Part shown: one piece after another, positions 17,440 through 26,309 of the stretch
How positions within the stretch are numbered: position 1 is the stretch's first letter
Layout: each line of letters opens with the position of its first letter
NCBI GenBank assembly: GCA_030220185.1
Contig: JASPKZ010003441.1
Location: 806,001 to 870,000 of the forward strand
Direction: 5' to 3'
From: Diploptera punctata
Lineage: Eukaryota > Arthropoda > Insecta > Blattodea > Blaberidae
DNA: 64,000 nucleotides
Made by a program: the position numbers and the translations under genes
Notes under the pieces: model-generated
Database searches by the model: none
What the model saw: only the letters and a program-made list of their open reading frames with translations
Told to the model about the DNA's origin: nothing

Positions 17440-19221
17440 TTGAAGATTAATGATCTTGAAATGAATGCAAAAAATAGGAACATTAGAGAATTATATCAGG
17501 GAATTAGGATAGAGAAGAAGGGGTTTCAGGCTAGAACAAACATAATTCGGAATGAAAATGGGGATATTATTGCAGATTCTAGGAGTATATTAAATAGATG
17601 GAAAGGTTACTTTAATCAGCTATTAAATGTACATACAGAACAGGACATTGAAGAGGATAAGTTACAGACAGCAGAAATGCTAGTCGCAGAGCCAAGTGCA
17701 TTAGAGGTTGAAATGGCGATTGAAAAATTGAAGATGTATAAAGCATCAGGTTCAGATGAGATCCCAGCAGAACTGATAAAATCAGGGGGAGAAAAATTGA
17801 TGGACAAGATACGCTGGTTGCTTAGTATGATTTGGGAAAAAGAAGCTCTTCCAGATGAATGGAAGGAATCAATTATCTTACCAATTTATATGAAAGGAGA
17901 TAAAACTGATTGCAACAACTATAGGGGCATCTCATTACTTTCAACTTCGTACAAAATTCTAACAAATATATTAGTAAGCAGATTTACTCCCTATATTGAT
18001 GACATTCTAGGAGATCATCAATGTGCAAATAGAAGAAACAGGTCTACAACAGATCAGATTTTTAGTATAAGACAGATTTTAGAAAAGAAATGGGAATATA
18101 ATGGTACTGTACATCAACTATATGTAGACTTCAAAAAAGCATATGATTCAATTAAGAGGGAGAAGTTATATAGTATCTTGCTGGAGTTCGGAATTCCTAA
18201 AAAGTTAGTTAGACTTATACGAATGTGTCTAAATGGCTCAATGAGTAGGGTGCGTGTAGGCAAACAGTTTTCAGAAACTTTTGAAATCCAGAATGGGTTG
18301 AAGCAAGGAGATGCACTATCTCCTCTACTATTTAATTTTGTACTAGAGCATGCCATTAAATCTTTAGAGAATGAGGAAGGCCTACAACTGAATGGTATTA
18401 ATAAGCTGTTAGTTTATGCTGATGATGTAGTACTACTGGCCGATAGCGAGGAGATACTAAAGGCCAACACGCACACACTATTGAGTAACACTAAGAAATT
18501 AGGACTGGAAGTAAATATCAGTAAAACTAAATATATGGTCACACGTAGAAATACATTATATAATGGAAATGGACAGCTAATGACAAATGAGGGAAATTTT
18601 GAGGAAGTGGCTGAATTCAGGTACCTAGGAGCAATAATCACAAATAGGAATGAGATGCACAAAGAAATTATACATAGGCTCAATTCTGGAAATGCATGCT
18701 ATTATGCATTGCAGAGACTTTTGACGTCCCAACTCCTTTCAAAAAATGTTAAGCTGAAAATATATAAAAACTATTATTCTACCAGTTATATTATATGGGT
18801 GCGAAACATGGACTCTTACTTAAGGGAGGAAAGGAGATTACGAGTATTTGAGAATAAAGTTCTTAGGAAAATTTTTGGACCAAAGAGAGATGAACAGACA
18901 GGTGAATGGAGAAGACTACATAACAATGAACTACATGGTCTTTATAGGAGGCCAGATATAATAAGAACAGTTAAGTCCCGTAGACTGCGATGGGCAGGAC
19001 ATGTTGCGCGTATGGGGAATGAAAGACGTGCATGGAAACTTCTTGTAGGAAAGCCAGAAGGAAAACGCCCAGTTGGTAGGCCAAGAATGAGGTGGGAGAA
19101 CAACATTAAGTATGATTTGAGGGAAGTAGATTATACAGGGAATGATTGGAAAGCATTAGCTCAGGACAGGGATGTATGGAGAGCTTATGTCCGCGCGGCC
19201 ATGAACCTTCGGGTTCGATAG
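17440..19221 (+). CDS. RTE reverse transcriptase (truncated, copy 1)
   Basis: 593 codons. RT motifs: SGSDEIPAELIK, NNYRGISLLS, YVDFKKAYDSIKR (motif A), LKQGDALSPLLFNFVLE (motif B), LLVYADDVVLLAD (catalytic YADD), and the C-terminal PVGRPRMRWENN. Compared with 30458-32965 it has an extra A near 18767 and lacks a T near 18820. Between them about 20 residues are read in another frame, replacing the conserved ILPVILYGCETW. An N replaces the usual F in CANRRNRST. The endonuclease half is missing. Confidence 0.88.
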   Translation: MKINDLEMNAKNRNIRELYQGIRIEKKGFQARTNIIRNENGDIIADSRSILNRWKGYFNQLLNVHTEQDIEEDKLQTAEMLVAEPSALEVEMAIEKLKMYKASGSDEIPAELIKSGGEKLMDKIRWLLSMIWEKEALPDEWKESIILPIYMKGDKTDCNNYRGISLLSTSYKILTNILVSRFTPYIDDILGDHQCANRRNRSTTDQIFSIRQILEKKWEYNGTVHQLYVDFKKAYDSIKREKLYSILLEFGIPKKLVRLIRMCLNGSMSRVRVGKQFSETFEIQNGLKQGDALSPLLFNFVLEHAIKSLENEEGLQLNGINKLLVYADDVVLLADSEEILKANTHTLLSNTKKLGLEVNISKTKYMVTRRNTLYNGNGQLMTNEGNFEEVAEFRYLGAIITNRNEMHKEIIHRLNSGNACYYALQRLLTSQLLSKNVKLKIYKNYYSTSYIIWVRNMDSYLREERRLRVFENKVLRKIFGPKRDEQTGEWRRLHNNELHGLYRRPDIIRTVKSRRLRWAGHVARMGNERRAWKLLVGKPEGKRPVGRPRMRWENNIKYDLREVDYTGNDWKALAQDRDVWRAYVRAAMNLRVR

Positions 19222-19244
19222 TGCCAGTGAGTAAGTAAGTAAGT
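17443..19244 (+). mobile_element. RTE LINE, 5'-truncated copy 1
   Basis: Flanked by a 10-bp direct repeat AACACGCTTG (17433-17442 and 19245-19254). Carries the RTE reverse transcriptase almost intact and the 3' end CGATAGTGCCAGTGAGTAAG with GTAA repeats. The 5' truncation point corresponds to about 31189 of the full-length copy. Confidence 0.92.
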
Positions 19245-19781
19245 AACACGCTTGGCATAAAATTAATGTGGCGAACAAAAAAAATAATCTCCAAAACATT
19301 TAGAATAAAACTAGAGTTATCTACAAAAAATAATAATTTTACCATCAAAAGCGTGGGGTGCTTTTTATGGTTTTTACATTTTCTTCTTAGAGACTTTACT
19401 TTTACCAATATCTTTATATTATCAAATATATTAATTGATATAGAGCACCCCACGCTTTTGATGGTAAAATTATTTTTTTTGCAGATAACTCTAGTTTTAT
19501 TCTAAATGTGTTGGAGATTATTTTTTTGTTGATCACTTTAATTTTATCCCAAGCGTGTTGGAAATTAAAATTATTTTTCATTTTTTAGTTCGATTTTCTA
19601 ATAAAGCGTATTGTTTTAGTTTTTAAAAGTACTATTTATTTTTTAGTTTGGTTTTCTAATAAAGCGTGTTGTTTTAGTTTTTTAAACTATTATTTATTTT
19701 TTAGTATAAGATAAAAAGTAAATATCTTTAAATTCGATACTATTGCAGTATGAGCTAAAAGTAATACTCTACTATAAAAAA

Positions 19782-19872
19782 TCCTCCGGGCCGGATTTGA
19801 ACCAGCGACCTATAGATTACTGAAATTATATACCACTACAGTCCACCGCTCTACCAACTCAGCTCTTACAAC
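19782..19872 (-). tRNA. tRNA-Tyr(GTA)-like locus with intron, probably a pseudogene
   Basis: Minus strand shows AGTTGGTAGAGCGGTGGAC (D arm and anticodon stem), anticodon GTA (19839-19837), an intron of about 17 bases after the next base, then ATAGGTCGCTGGTTCAAATC and the 3' acceptor strand CCCGGAGGA followed by a T run (terminator). Eukaryotic tRNA-Tyr genes typically have an intron at this point. The 5' acceptor strand (TTGTAAG) does not pair with CCGGAGG and the D stem has one mismatch, so this copy is likely dead. Its 3' end matches the BEL primer-binding site at 61239-61256. Confidence 0.65.
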
Positions 19873-19919
19873 GATTGTGTAAGAAGTTGATAAGTCCGCA
19901 ACCTATTATACCAGTTTTT

Positions 19920-20410
19920 ATTATTTTGATTTTCTGCTCATTCTGGCCAGGATTTTAGAAACATTTATGAAATTATTGTATTGTCATTGGTCCTTTACAA
20001 GTATACAAAGTTTCAAGTCGAACCAATGATTTTAAGTGGATGAAAATCGTGTTGAAAGATTATGTTACATAATTACACTGATAATTTTTTTGATTTTCTG
20101 ATGATTCTGGCCAGGATTTTAGAAAAAAAAAATGAAATTATTGTATTGTCGTTGGTCCTTCACAAGTATACAAAGTTTCAAGTTAATCCAATGATTTTAA
20201 GTGGGTGAAAATCGCTTTGAAAAATTCCGTTACATAATTACACAGACACTATTTTTGATTTTCTGATGATTCTGGTCATGATTTTAGAAAAAAAATTGTG
20301 AAATTTTGTATTGTCATTGGTCCTTTACAAATATACAAAGTTTCAAGTCGATCCAATGATTTTAAGTGGGTGAAAATCGCATTAAAAGATTCTGTCACGT
20401 AGATAGATAC
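19920..20410. repeat. Tandem repeat, three units of about 165 bp
   Basis: Units begin at TGATTTTCTG (19927, 20091, 20257), and each contains GGCCAGGATTTTAGAAA or a variant, ATTGTATTGTCRTTGGTCCTT, TACAAAGTTTCAAGT, CCAATGATTTTAAGTGG and a GTTACATAATTACAC end. Units differ by a few substitutions. Confidence 0.85.
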
Positions 20411-20659
20411 AGCTGAAGCTAATATAAAGCGTGTAAAAAAGCAAAATAATTAATTATTTACATGATAACCACATATCGTCAGATTTTCATGTAGTGACCT
20501 GTTTAAAAGTCATGAATAAGACACAGTGGCGTGCAGTGGTCAGAGCAACTACCCCAGCTGTATGAAGAAAATGCGACTTATAGTTTATAAACCAAATTAT
20601 TCAGTTTATAAATAGTACAAACCTTTATTAATGTATCATATTTGAAGATAAAAATTATA

Positions 20660-20742
20660 CGCTCAGACCAGCGCTTGAACCCGGGTACATTTGGTTTTTT
20701 CTAGACCAAGTGCTCTACCAACTGAGCCATCGGACCAAATTC
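20660..20742 (-). tRNA. tRNA-like pseudogene
   Basis: Minus strand has GGTCCGATGGCTCAGTTGG, D arm, a TTGGT...ACCAA anticodon stem with an oversized loop, and CCCGGGTTCAAGC. The acceptor stem pairs at about 5 of 7 positions. The loop (CTAGAAAAA) gives no safe anticodon. It could equally be the head of a SINE. Confidence 0.5.
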
Positions 20743-21009
20743 CGTTGTAAATGCAAATTTTCCTTTATATACATTGTAATTTCCGTGCACCGAATGTTAT
20801 GAAACCTTTGCTTCTATCTTTGCAAATGGTGGTTTCTTTATTAAGAAGACGTTATATGGGAATTTTACATTACATTATAAAGCCAGTACGGCTTCTTTTG
20901 ATGTTTTTATTATTCATTTCATACATCTCAATGGTGAATAAATCATATTTGAAGAGAAAATTTATTAATGTAAATGTGTTTCTATTAATCTTCCATAACA
21001 ATACAACAG

Positions 21010-21350
21010 TCCACCGCTGTGGTCTCGAGGTAGCGTGCTGCCTTGTCACGCAGCGGGTCCGGGTTCAATCCCCAGTCAGGGCAGTTTTTCTGGGTGAGGT
21101 TTTCTTTGGGGTTTTTCCTCACCTGTAAGACAAATGTCAGGAAAACTTTAAGGCCCAAATGGTCCCGGAAATCATATGGCCATCATCATCATCCTTATCA
21201 TTATCATCTCATCATCATCATCCTTCACCGGTGAGGAAAGCAACGGGAAGCTACCACACCTACAATTCCCTAGTAAAGCTGCAAGCATAGCATGAAAGTG
21301 AAGGACCTGCCCTCGGGCAGAATTACTATGGATGGATGAAACAGTACAAC
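21010..21350 (+). mobile_element. tRNA-derived SINE, family 3
   Basis: Head with A box (TGGTCTCGAGGTAGCGTGC) and perfect-looking B box GGGTTCAATCCC, then a body with GGTTTTCTTTGGGGTTTTTCC, an internal (CAT)n tract, and GGTGAGGAAAGCAACGGGAA. The 3' end is uncertain, about 21350. Confidence 0.75.
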
Positions 21351-21484
21351 TTATAAAAATGAACATTTTAAAATTCATACTCATGCGTGCACAATTCAGT
21401 ATAATATAAGCAACATATGCAGTGATACTAAACAAATCCATGTAATTAATATTTAATTTTAGGAAGTTTTATATTTTGAGGTTA

Positions 21485-21965
21485 TTTTACTTATATTATT
21501 TTTAGTCTGATCATCTTACCTCAATATTAATGTTGATTTGTCCTTGAACATGTTTCAAAACAATTCTGTTTTATCGTCAGCTTGTCCAGACTGGTTTTAT
21601 TTATGTTGCACAACCTGGATGTCGATGTCAGCTCCATCCTGTGGTTGGCCAAAGAACCTCCAAACAAGGTCACGCTCCATCGGTATATCAAAATTCATAA
21701 CTCTGTTTTTGTTCTTCTGAATATAAAATTTTCCCAAATGTATTTTCTAACTGTTTTAATAATTTAGTGTCTCAATTTATATTATGTTTTTCAGACCGAA
21801 CATGAGCAGCAACTGCAGATTTTTCTATTTCCCCATTTTTTAATATTTCTTATGTGTTCTTTGGTTCTAATTTTTAGGTTTCTTTTTGTTTTTCCTATAT
21901 ATATCTTTTCACAACCCATGCATTCAATTTGATATATTCCTGACTTTTATTTTTATCAATTTTTT
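21485..21965 (-). mobile_element. Penelope-like element 3' end (family B)
   Basis: Nearly identical to 46740-47165: minus translation covers the C-terminal GIY-YIG segment (RFFGQPQDGADIDIQ on the better copy). A deletion removes the ELTIWEK part near 21735. It starts at the left with TCTGATCATCTTACCTCAAT, the PLE B terminus. The hammerhead-like core is at 21552-21580. Confidence 0.8.
21552..21580 (-). ncRNA. Hammerhead-like core, PLE family B
   Basis: CTGACGA, helix II AAAAC...GTTTT, GAAAC, then AT-GT. Helix II pairs perfectly. Helix I is weak, so catalytic activity is doubtful. Confidence 0.55.
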
Positions 21966-22958
21966 TCATTTTTGCCATAATAATAAAATACTGTAAAAAA
22001 ACCGATAAAGGTATACATATTAACTTGTTTATTATATCAGAAATTAGGAAATAAATAACCGCATTGAAATACAATTTAGTCTTTCTCAAAGGACCTTTTA
22101 AATATAAAAAAGTGAGTAAAAATCTATAATGTTTTATATCCTGGATCAAAACCATGTCACAAGATTCCAGGATGTAAAGTCATATCAACATTATTTAGTC
22201 AGAAAGATCAGAGATGACCACATTAGATAAGGGTGAATTTGAGCTGCAAGAAGTGAAAGTGGAACACAGTTTTCCATTTTGACATAGATGAAGGTTTTGA
22301 ACTAGATCATGTGAAAGTTGTAAGTGAAAACCGATGAAAAAACCCCACATTTATTGAAGGGAAAAGCTAACTTTCCACCCAAGTTTCCCCCGATTAGAAA
22401 CTTAAAATTTATGATATAAATATTCGCGATTTTTCTAACGAATTTAGAACAGAGTGGGGGACCGAAGGGTTCGGTTCCCCCTGGGGGACGAGAGCAGCCT
22501 CTACATGGGTAAGATAACTTTTTATTATCATTCTTTTAAATGGTCATTTTTCATACATAAATTTAAATAAAGGACCAAATGGTCCAAAGAACTTAGAATA
22601 ATGACCAAAGTTGTTTCTTTTAAATGATTGTTTTCGCTCTCTGAATTTTATCAGTTTTAGTCTTTTTTTCAATATGGCGATTTTAGCTGGTTTTTGATAA
22701 GTTGTTTTTATATGTTTTGGTTTTAATATGTCTTTATGTTTTATTTTACTTAAATATATTATTGTAATATTTGTTTTTAACATGTTTAAATGTGGAATTC
22801 ATCCTCCAAAACCAAGGCCAACCGCTCGGGCCAAAGACCACTTAAACTATAGAGATCTTTTACGCTACGTTACGGCTGGGCTTACCTGTCCACCATAACA
22901 AACCTTCTGTATACTTATTTGAGTTGTGATGTTAACTAAATCCATCTAGCTGGTATTC
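21966..22958. other. Intron sequence, one strong hairpin
   Basis: No gene recognised. A GC-rich hairpin at 22452-22480 has GGGGGACCGAA facing TTCGGTTCCCCC. The 79-codon minus frame at 22544-22783 has no recognisable feature and is probably chance. Confidence 0.4.
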
Positions 22959-22959
22959 A

Positions 22960-23400
22960 GTAAAAAATCATACTCTTCAAGTATGTTTATCTTTGCTGGA
23001 TTATTTTCTCTGTGTATTACTGTTAGGGTGTTTTCAATATTTAACACGCGATGTCCTTCATGGATAACGTGTTTTGCATAGATTGATTTTCCTTCTGCGT
23101 GAATAAAGTCTCGAAAATGTTCTTATTCACGCAGAAGGAAAATGAAGCTATGCAAAACACGTTATCCGTGAAGGACATCACATGTTAAATATTGAAAACA
23201 CCCTAACAGTAATGCACAAAGAAAATATTCCAGCGAAGATAAACATACTCGAATAGATGGAAATCATGAAAGCAGCTCACAACAACGGAAACGAACCCAA
23301 TACATGTAACCCTCTCTACCAGATCTTCAGTGAAATACCAGTTTTGAATCCTGCTGATGATGGGACAAGTCCCGAAAGCACTACAGTTAAATAACTAATA
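22960..23400. mobile_element. Head-to-head pair of Penelope family C fragments
   Basis: 22960-23120 is a minus-strand and 23121-23400 a plus-strand copy of the same segment, joined near 23120 (TGTTCTTATTCACGCAGAAGG). The plus copy reads HVIREGHHM-like then NIENTLTVMHKENIPAKINI and ends PADDGTSPESTTVK with stop. A TAG interrupts its middle. It corresponds to the PLE at 13118-13800. Confidence 0.8.
23349..23388 (+). ncRNA. Hammerhead ribozyme, PLE family C copy 2
   Basis: CTGATGA (23354-23360), helix II GGGAC...GTCCC, GAAA (23374-23377), helix III AG-CA-CT, A, then CAG pairing with CTG before the core. Helix I is shorter than in the copy at 13123. Confidence 0.75.
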
Positions 23401-23636
23401 AAGTTGAGGAGACGGACATTTCAGGTGAATTTTCAATAATTTTATAATTTAATTTTGAATAATACCTCAACGGAACATCATGAATCTTATAAAAAGTTGG
23501 ATAAGTATCCAACTCATTTGTAAAACCATTTTCAATAATTGTTGTGATATTAATAACTAAAAAAACACATTCTGATACTGTAGTTATGCTTAATCCAATA
23601 ATTACTAATAAATTCTTAGTTTTTAATAATACTTAC

Positions 23637-24152
23637 ATTTATACTGCTTGTAGCATCTTTGTTTTTTCCCAAGTGCTGCAGACACTTCCCTTGTCGTTCA
23701 AATAATTTATATACCAGTTTATTAGGGTAATTGTACTTCAGAGCTTGTGAAATATCTTGTAGGCACAAGTTACATTTTCCCAAACGAAACAATACTGCAG
23801 ATCTGTTTGCAAATGCTATTGCCAAAGCATCATTTGCATTTTCAGTTGTTGGAAAAGGGGCTGCAGCGATGCTCTTTGTATATAATAGAATTGCTCGTTT
23901 ATTATCTTTTTTGACAAATGCTTTGTTTCCAGAATTCCTTAGTTCAACAGATTTTTCCAGAGATTTAACCTTCATTTCCATCTCATCTGGCAATAAATTG
24001 TATCGTTTAAGAACATCTGTTGCATATTTCACACGTTCCCAATTTTTCGTTAGTTTCTTAAATTCATTATTTAACCTCAGATAAACACCATTCTCTATCA
24101 AGCTTATAGTGACATTATAAAGTGGTATATCACATTTATTAGTCGGATCCAT
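23637..24152 (-). CDS. SMYD4: SMYD4-like protein, exon 1 (start and TPR region)
   Basis: 172 codons from ATG at 24152 to donor GTAAGT (23636-23631), phase 0. The first in-frame ATG is used; stops lie upstream. Residues about 70-172 form TPR-like helices (GNKAFVKKDNKRAILLYTKS, AIAFANRSAVLFRLGK, YKLFERQGKCLQHLGKNKDA) as in the N-terminus of SMYD4, where this region mediates protein contacts. It is followed by exon 2 6.6 kb away. With the four exons found, 515 residues are accounted for, against roughly 800 in the vertebrate protein. The upstream exon structure of the 5' UTR is unknown. Confidence 0.9.
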
Positions 24153-25103
24153 GTTTTGGTCTTATTTCTGCAACTCGTTTTCACTTTCTTGTGTTAAAAT
24201 CAGTTTCCACACCAAACACACTCTAGTAAATTAATAATTTTATTTATATGTAAGTAACTACGCAAATTTCTTGTAAGGTAATAAAAATTATGCGTCGCAA
24301 TCTCTAACATAAAGCAAGTGGAGAAGGTATTCGGGGAAGTCCCTTCTCTTATTTGCTGATGTGTCGTTCTGTAACATAGAACCTTGAAATCTAGTCAAGA
24401 AGCCAACTAAAACACGTGATCCTAGTGCGGTAAAGCATATAATTAATATATTTGGGCGCTTTACTTATTTTTTGATACATTCATGCAAGTTTAATATAAA
24501 GAGAGTAGTCACAAATACAACTTTCAAATTACGGGAAGTAATAAAGTATCTGATTTGGCAACACTGCTCTTCAGAGACCAGCGTTATATTTACTTGATAA
24601 ATTATTGGAGAAACGTTTTAAATGTTAAGTTTTTTTTTTTTTTTTCAAATCATGAAGTCTATTTATAGATTGCTAGGATTATATATTTACGTTTAATTTG
24701 AAAATTTTATCATAACGATCAATGACAAATTGAAATGCAATCGAGAAGAGTGGCAACATTCGCACATCAGGTTCACCAACATTACGACTGTTATTTACAG
24801 ACGATTTTAAATGGAGAATTATATCGTTAAATATCTACATGGGTAGTACATATTTTAAAACTGTAAAGGTGGTGAAAAATGCGGCCGGGTGGGAGATGAC
24901 ACTCTTTTTATCTAACCACTTTAAGAGTACCTAATTACAAGTAATATTAATAAAACACTATATTAAACGTATTTACATAAGAGATGTAATTATAACTTCA
25001 TTATTTTACTCGTAAATATGAAAAAAGTAGAACTATTTCCTGTCATGACCACATAGGGTAGGGACTATGACCTGTCATGACCGCATAGGTTATAAGAGTC
25101 CTT
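24153..25103. other. SMYD4 upstream region
   Basis: Would hold the promoter and 5' UTR of the minus-strand SMYD4 gene. No TATA box or CpG cluster stands out. A T run (24631-24645) is present. Nothing else recognised. Confidence 0.35.
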
Positions 25104-26301
25104 ATGCTGTGGTTTATCTACGACGCAACGCGCCAGCGCAAAAATTGCTCCCCATGTATTTAAATGGAAGTGGTTTATCTACAACGAAAATTGCTGGCAC
25201 AAAAAAATTTGCGCTGACATGTAGCGTCGAGTTTTGGAATCTCTTGAATCCAGGACGCAATTTGCCAGCGCAAACAAAGAATATAGAAGATATTACCCGT
25301 ACTCATTGGTGTAATTGCTAAAAACAAACTAAGATTTTATAACAAAATGTCGGAAATACAGTACTTGTTTTATAACTTTCCAATTTTAACGATGAAAGTT
25401 AGATGATTTTGTTGCAAATCATTGAGTTCTATACATGTTTTATACAATATGAGCATGAAGGAGTACAGAGATGTACAGAAAAAAGTTATTGTGGCTTGAA
25501 CTTAGTCAAGAGATAAATAAAAGCTGTAAATATTGTATCTCGGGGGATATTATGGTTGTGCATAAATTTCGTCTTCTATTAAATTCAAAACCTGATAAAA
25601 CTGCTCAGGCGAAAATCTGAAGTATTCTAAAATTTGGTATATTCATCAACCATATGTTTATTTAAGAACTAAAGAATCATTTATTCTATAATTTTTCATA
25701 CAACATTCATTTGATGCTGTTGCTCTAGCTACTTTTTTGTCTTTACTAATATTTCGAACTATTTTAATCGTTTTGCAACGACACGTGAAACTTTTTTATG
25801 AAGAATTTTAATATGTTTATCTATGTACACAAATTATGACTTTTCCTCTCAATTTATTTTCAAAGTTCTTTATTAGAATTGAAGTTGGCATACGTGAACG
25901 CTCATAAAATTCAATCCACCAGATGGCAGGACATATGTGTGAATGACGAACATTTGCATTTAATTCCAAACCATATTTTAAGAAATAAATGTTCAATCAC
26001 TTCATTTTGTTAGATTCCGATGGGTCAGTTTAGTGTACATCAGATTAGTTTATAGTTTACTAAATAGTATGTATGTAATTTATTTTATTAGGTTATGCAG
26101 GGACAGGTTTGTATACATTAGTTTTTGTAAACACATTTGGAAATTTATTATGAACGTTGGTCATTTTGATTTTCCATATACGTGGTGCCACCTGGCGACA
26201 ATTCCATAAACATATGCGCTGTAGCGTATGCGCTCCATGCGAAACCAGCATCACGCCGAGCGAAACGCGAATTCGCGTCACGCTGCATAATAAACCGTAG
26301 C
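25104..26301. repeat. Foldback element B, left arm
   Basis: Contains GCGCCAGCGCAAAAATTGC, then an internal similar motif GTGGTTTATCTACAACG (25173 on), AATTTGCCAGCGCAAAC, and near its inner end GGTGCCACCTGGCGACAATT. It preserves the pre-insertion site of the RTE (GTAAATATTGTA, 25526-25537). Confidence 0.85.
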
Positions 26302-26309
26302 ATTACTTC

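Larger units (their letters stand above)
17293..19705. mobile_element. Foldback element split by an RTE insertion
   Basis: Left arm 17293-17442 plus 19255-19400; right arm 19437-19705 is its reverse complement. Shared units are ACACGCTTTATTAGAAAA, ATGAAAAATAATTTTAATT, CTAGAGTTATCT and CATCAAAAGCGTGGGGTGC. Each arm contains a partial tandem duplication of about 66 bases. Joining the arms across the RTE restores a hairpin of about 270-bp arms with a loop of about 60 bases. No coding capacity. Superfamily unknown; no target duplication was identified. Confidence 0.8.
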
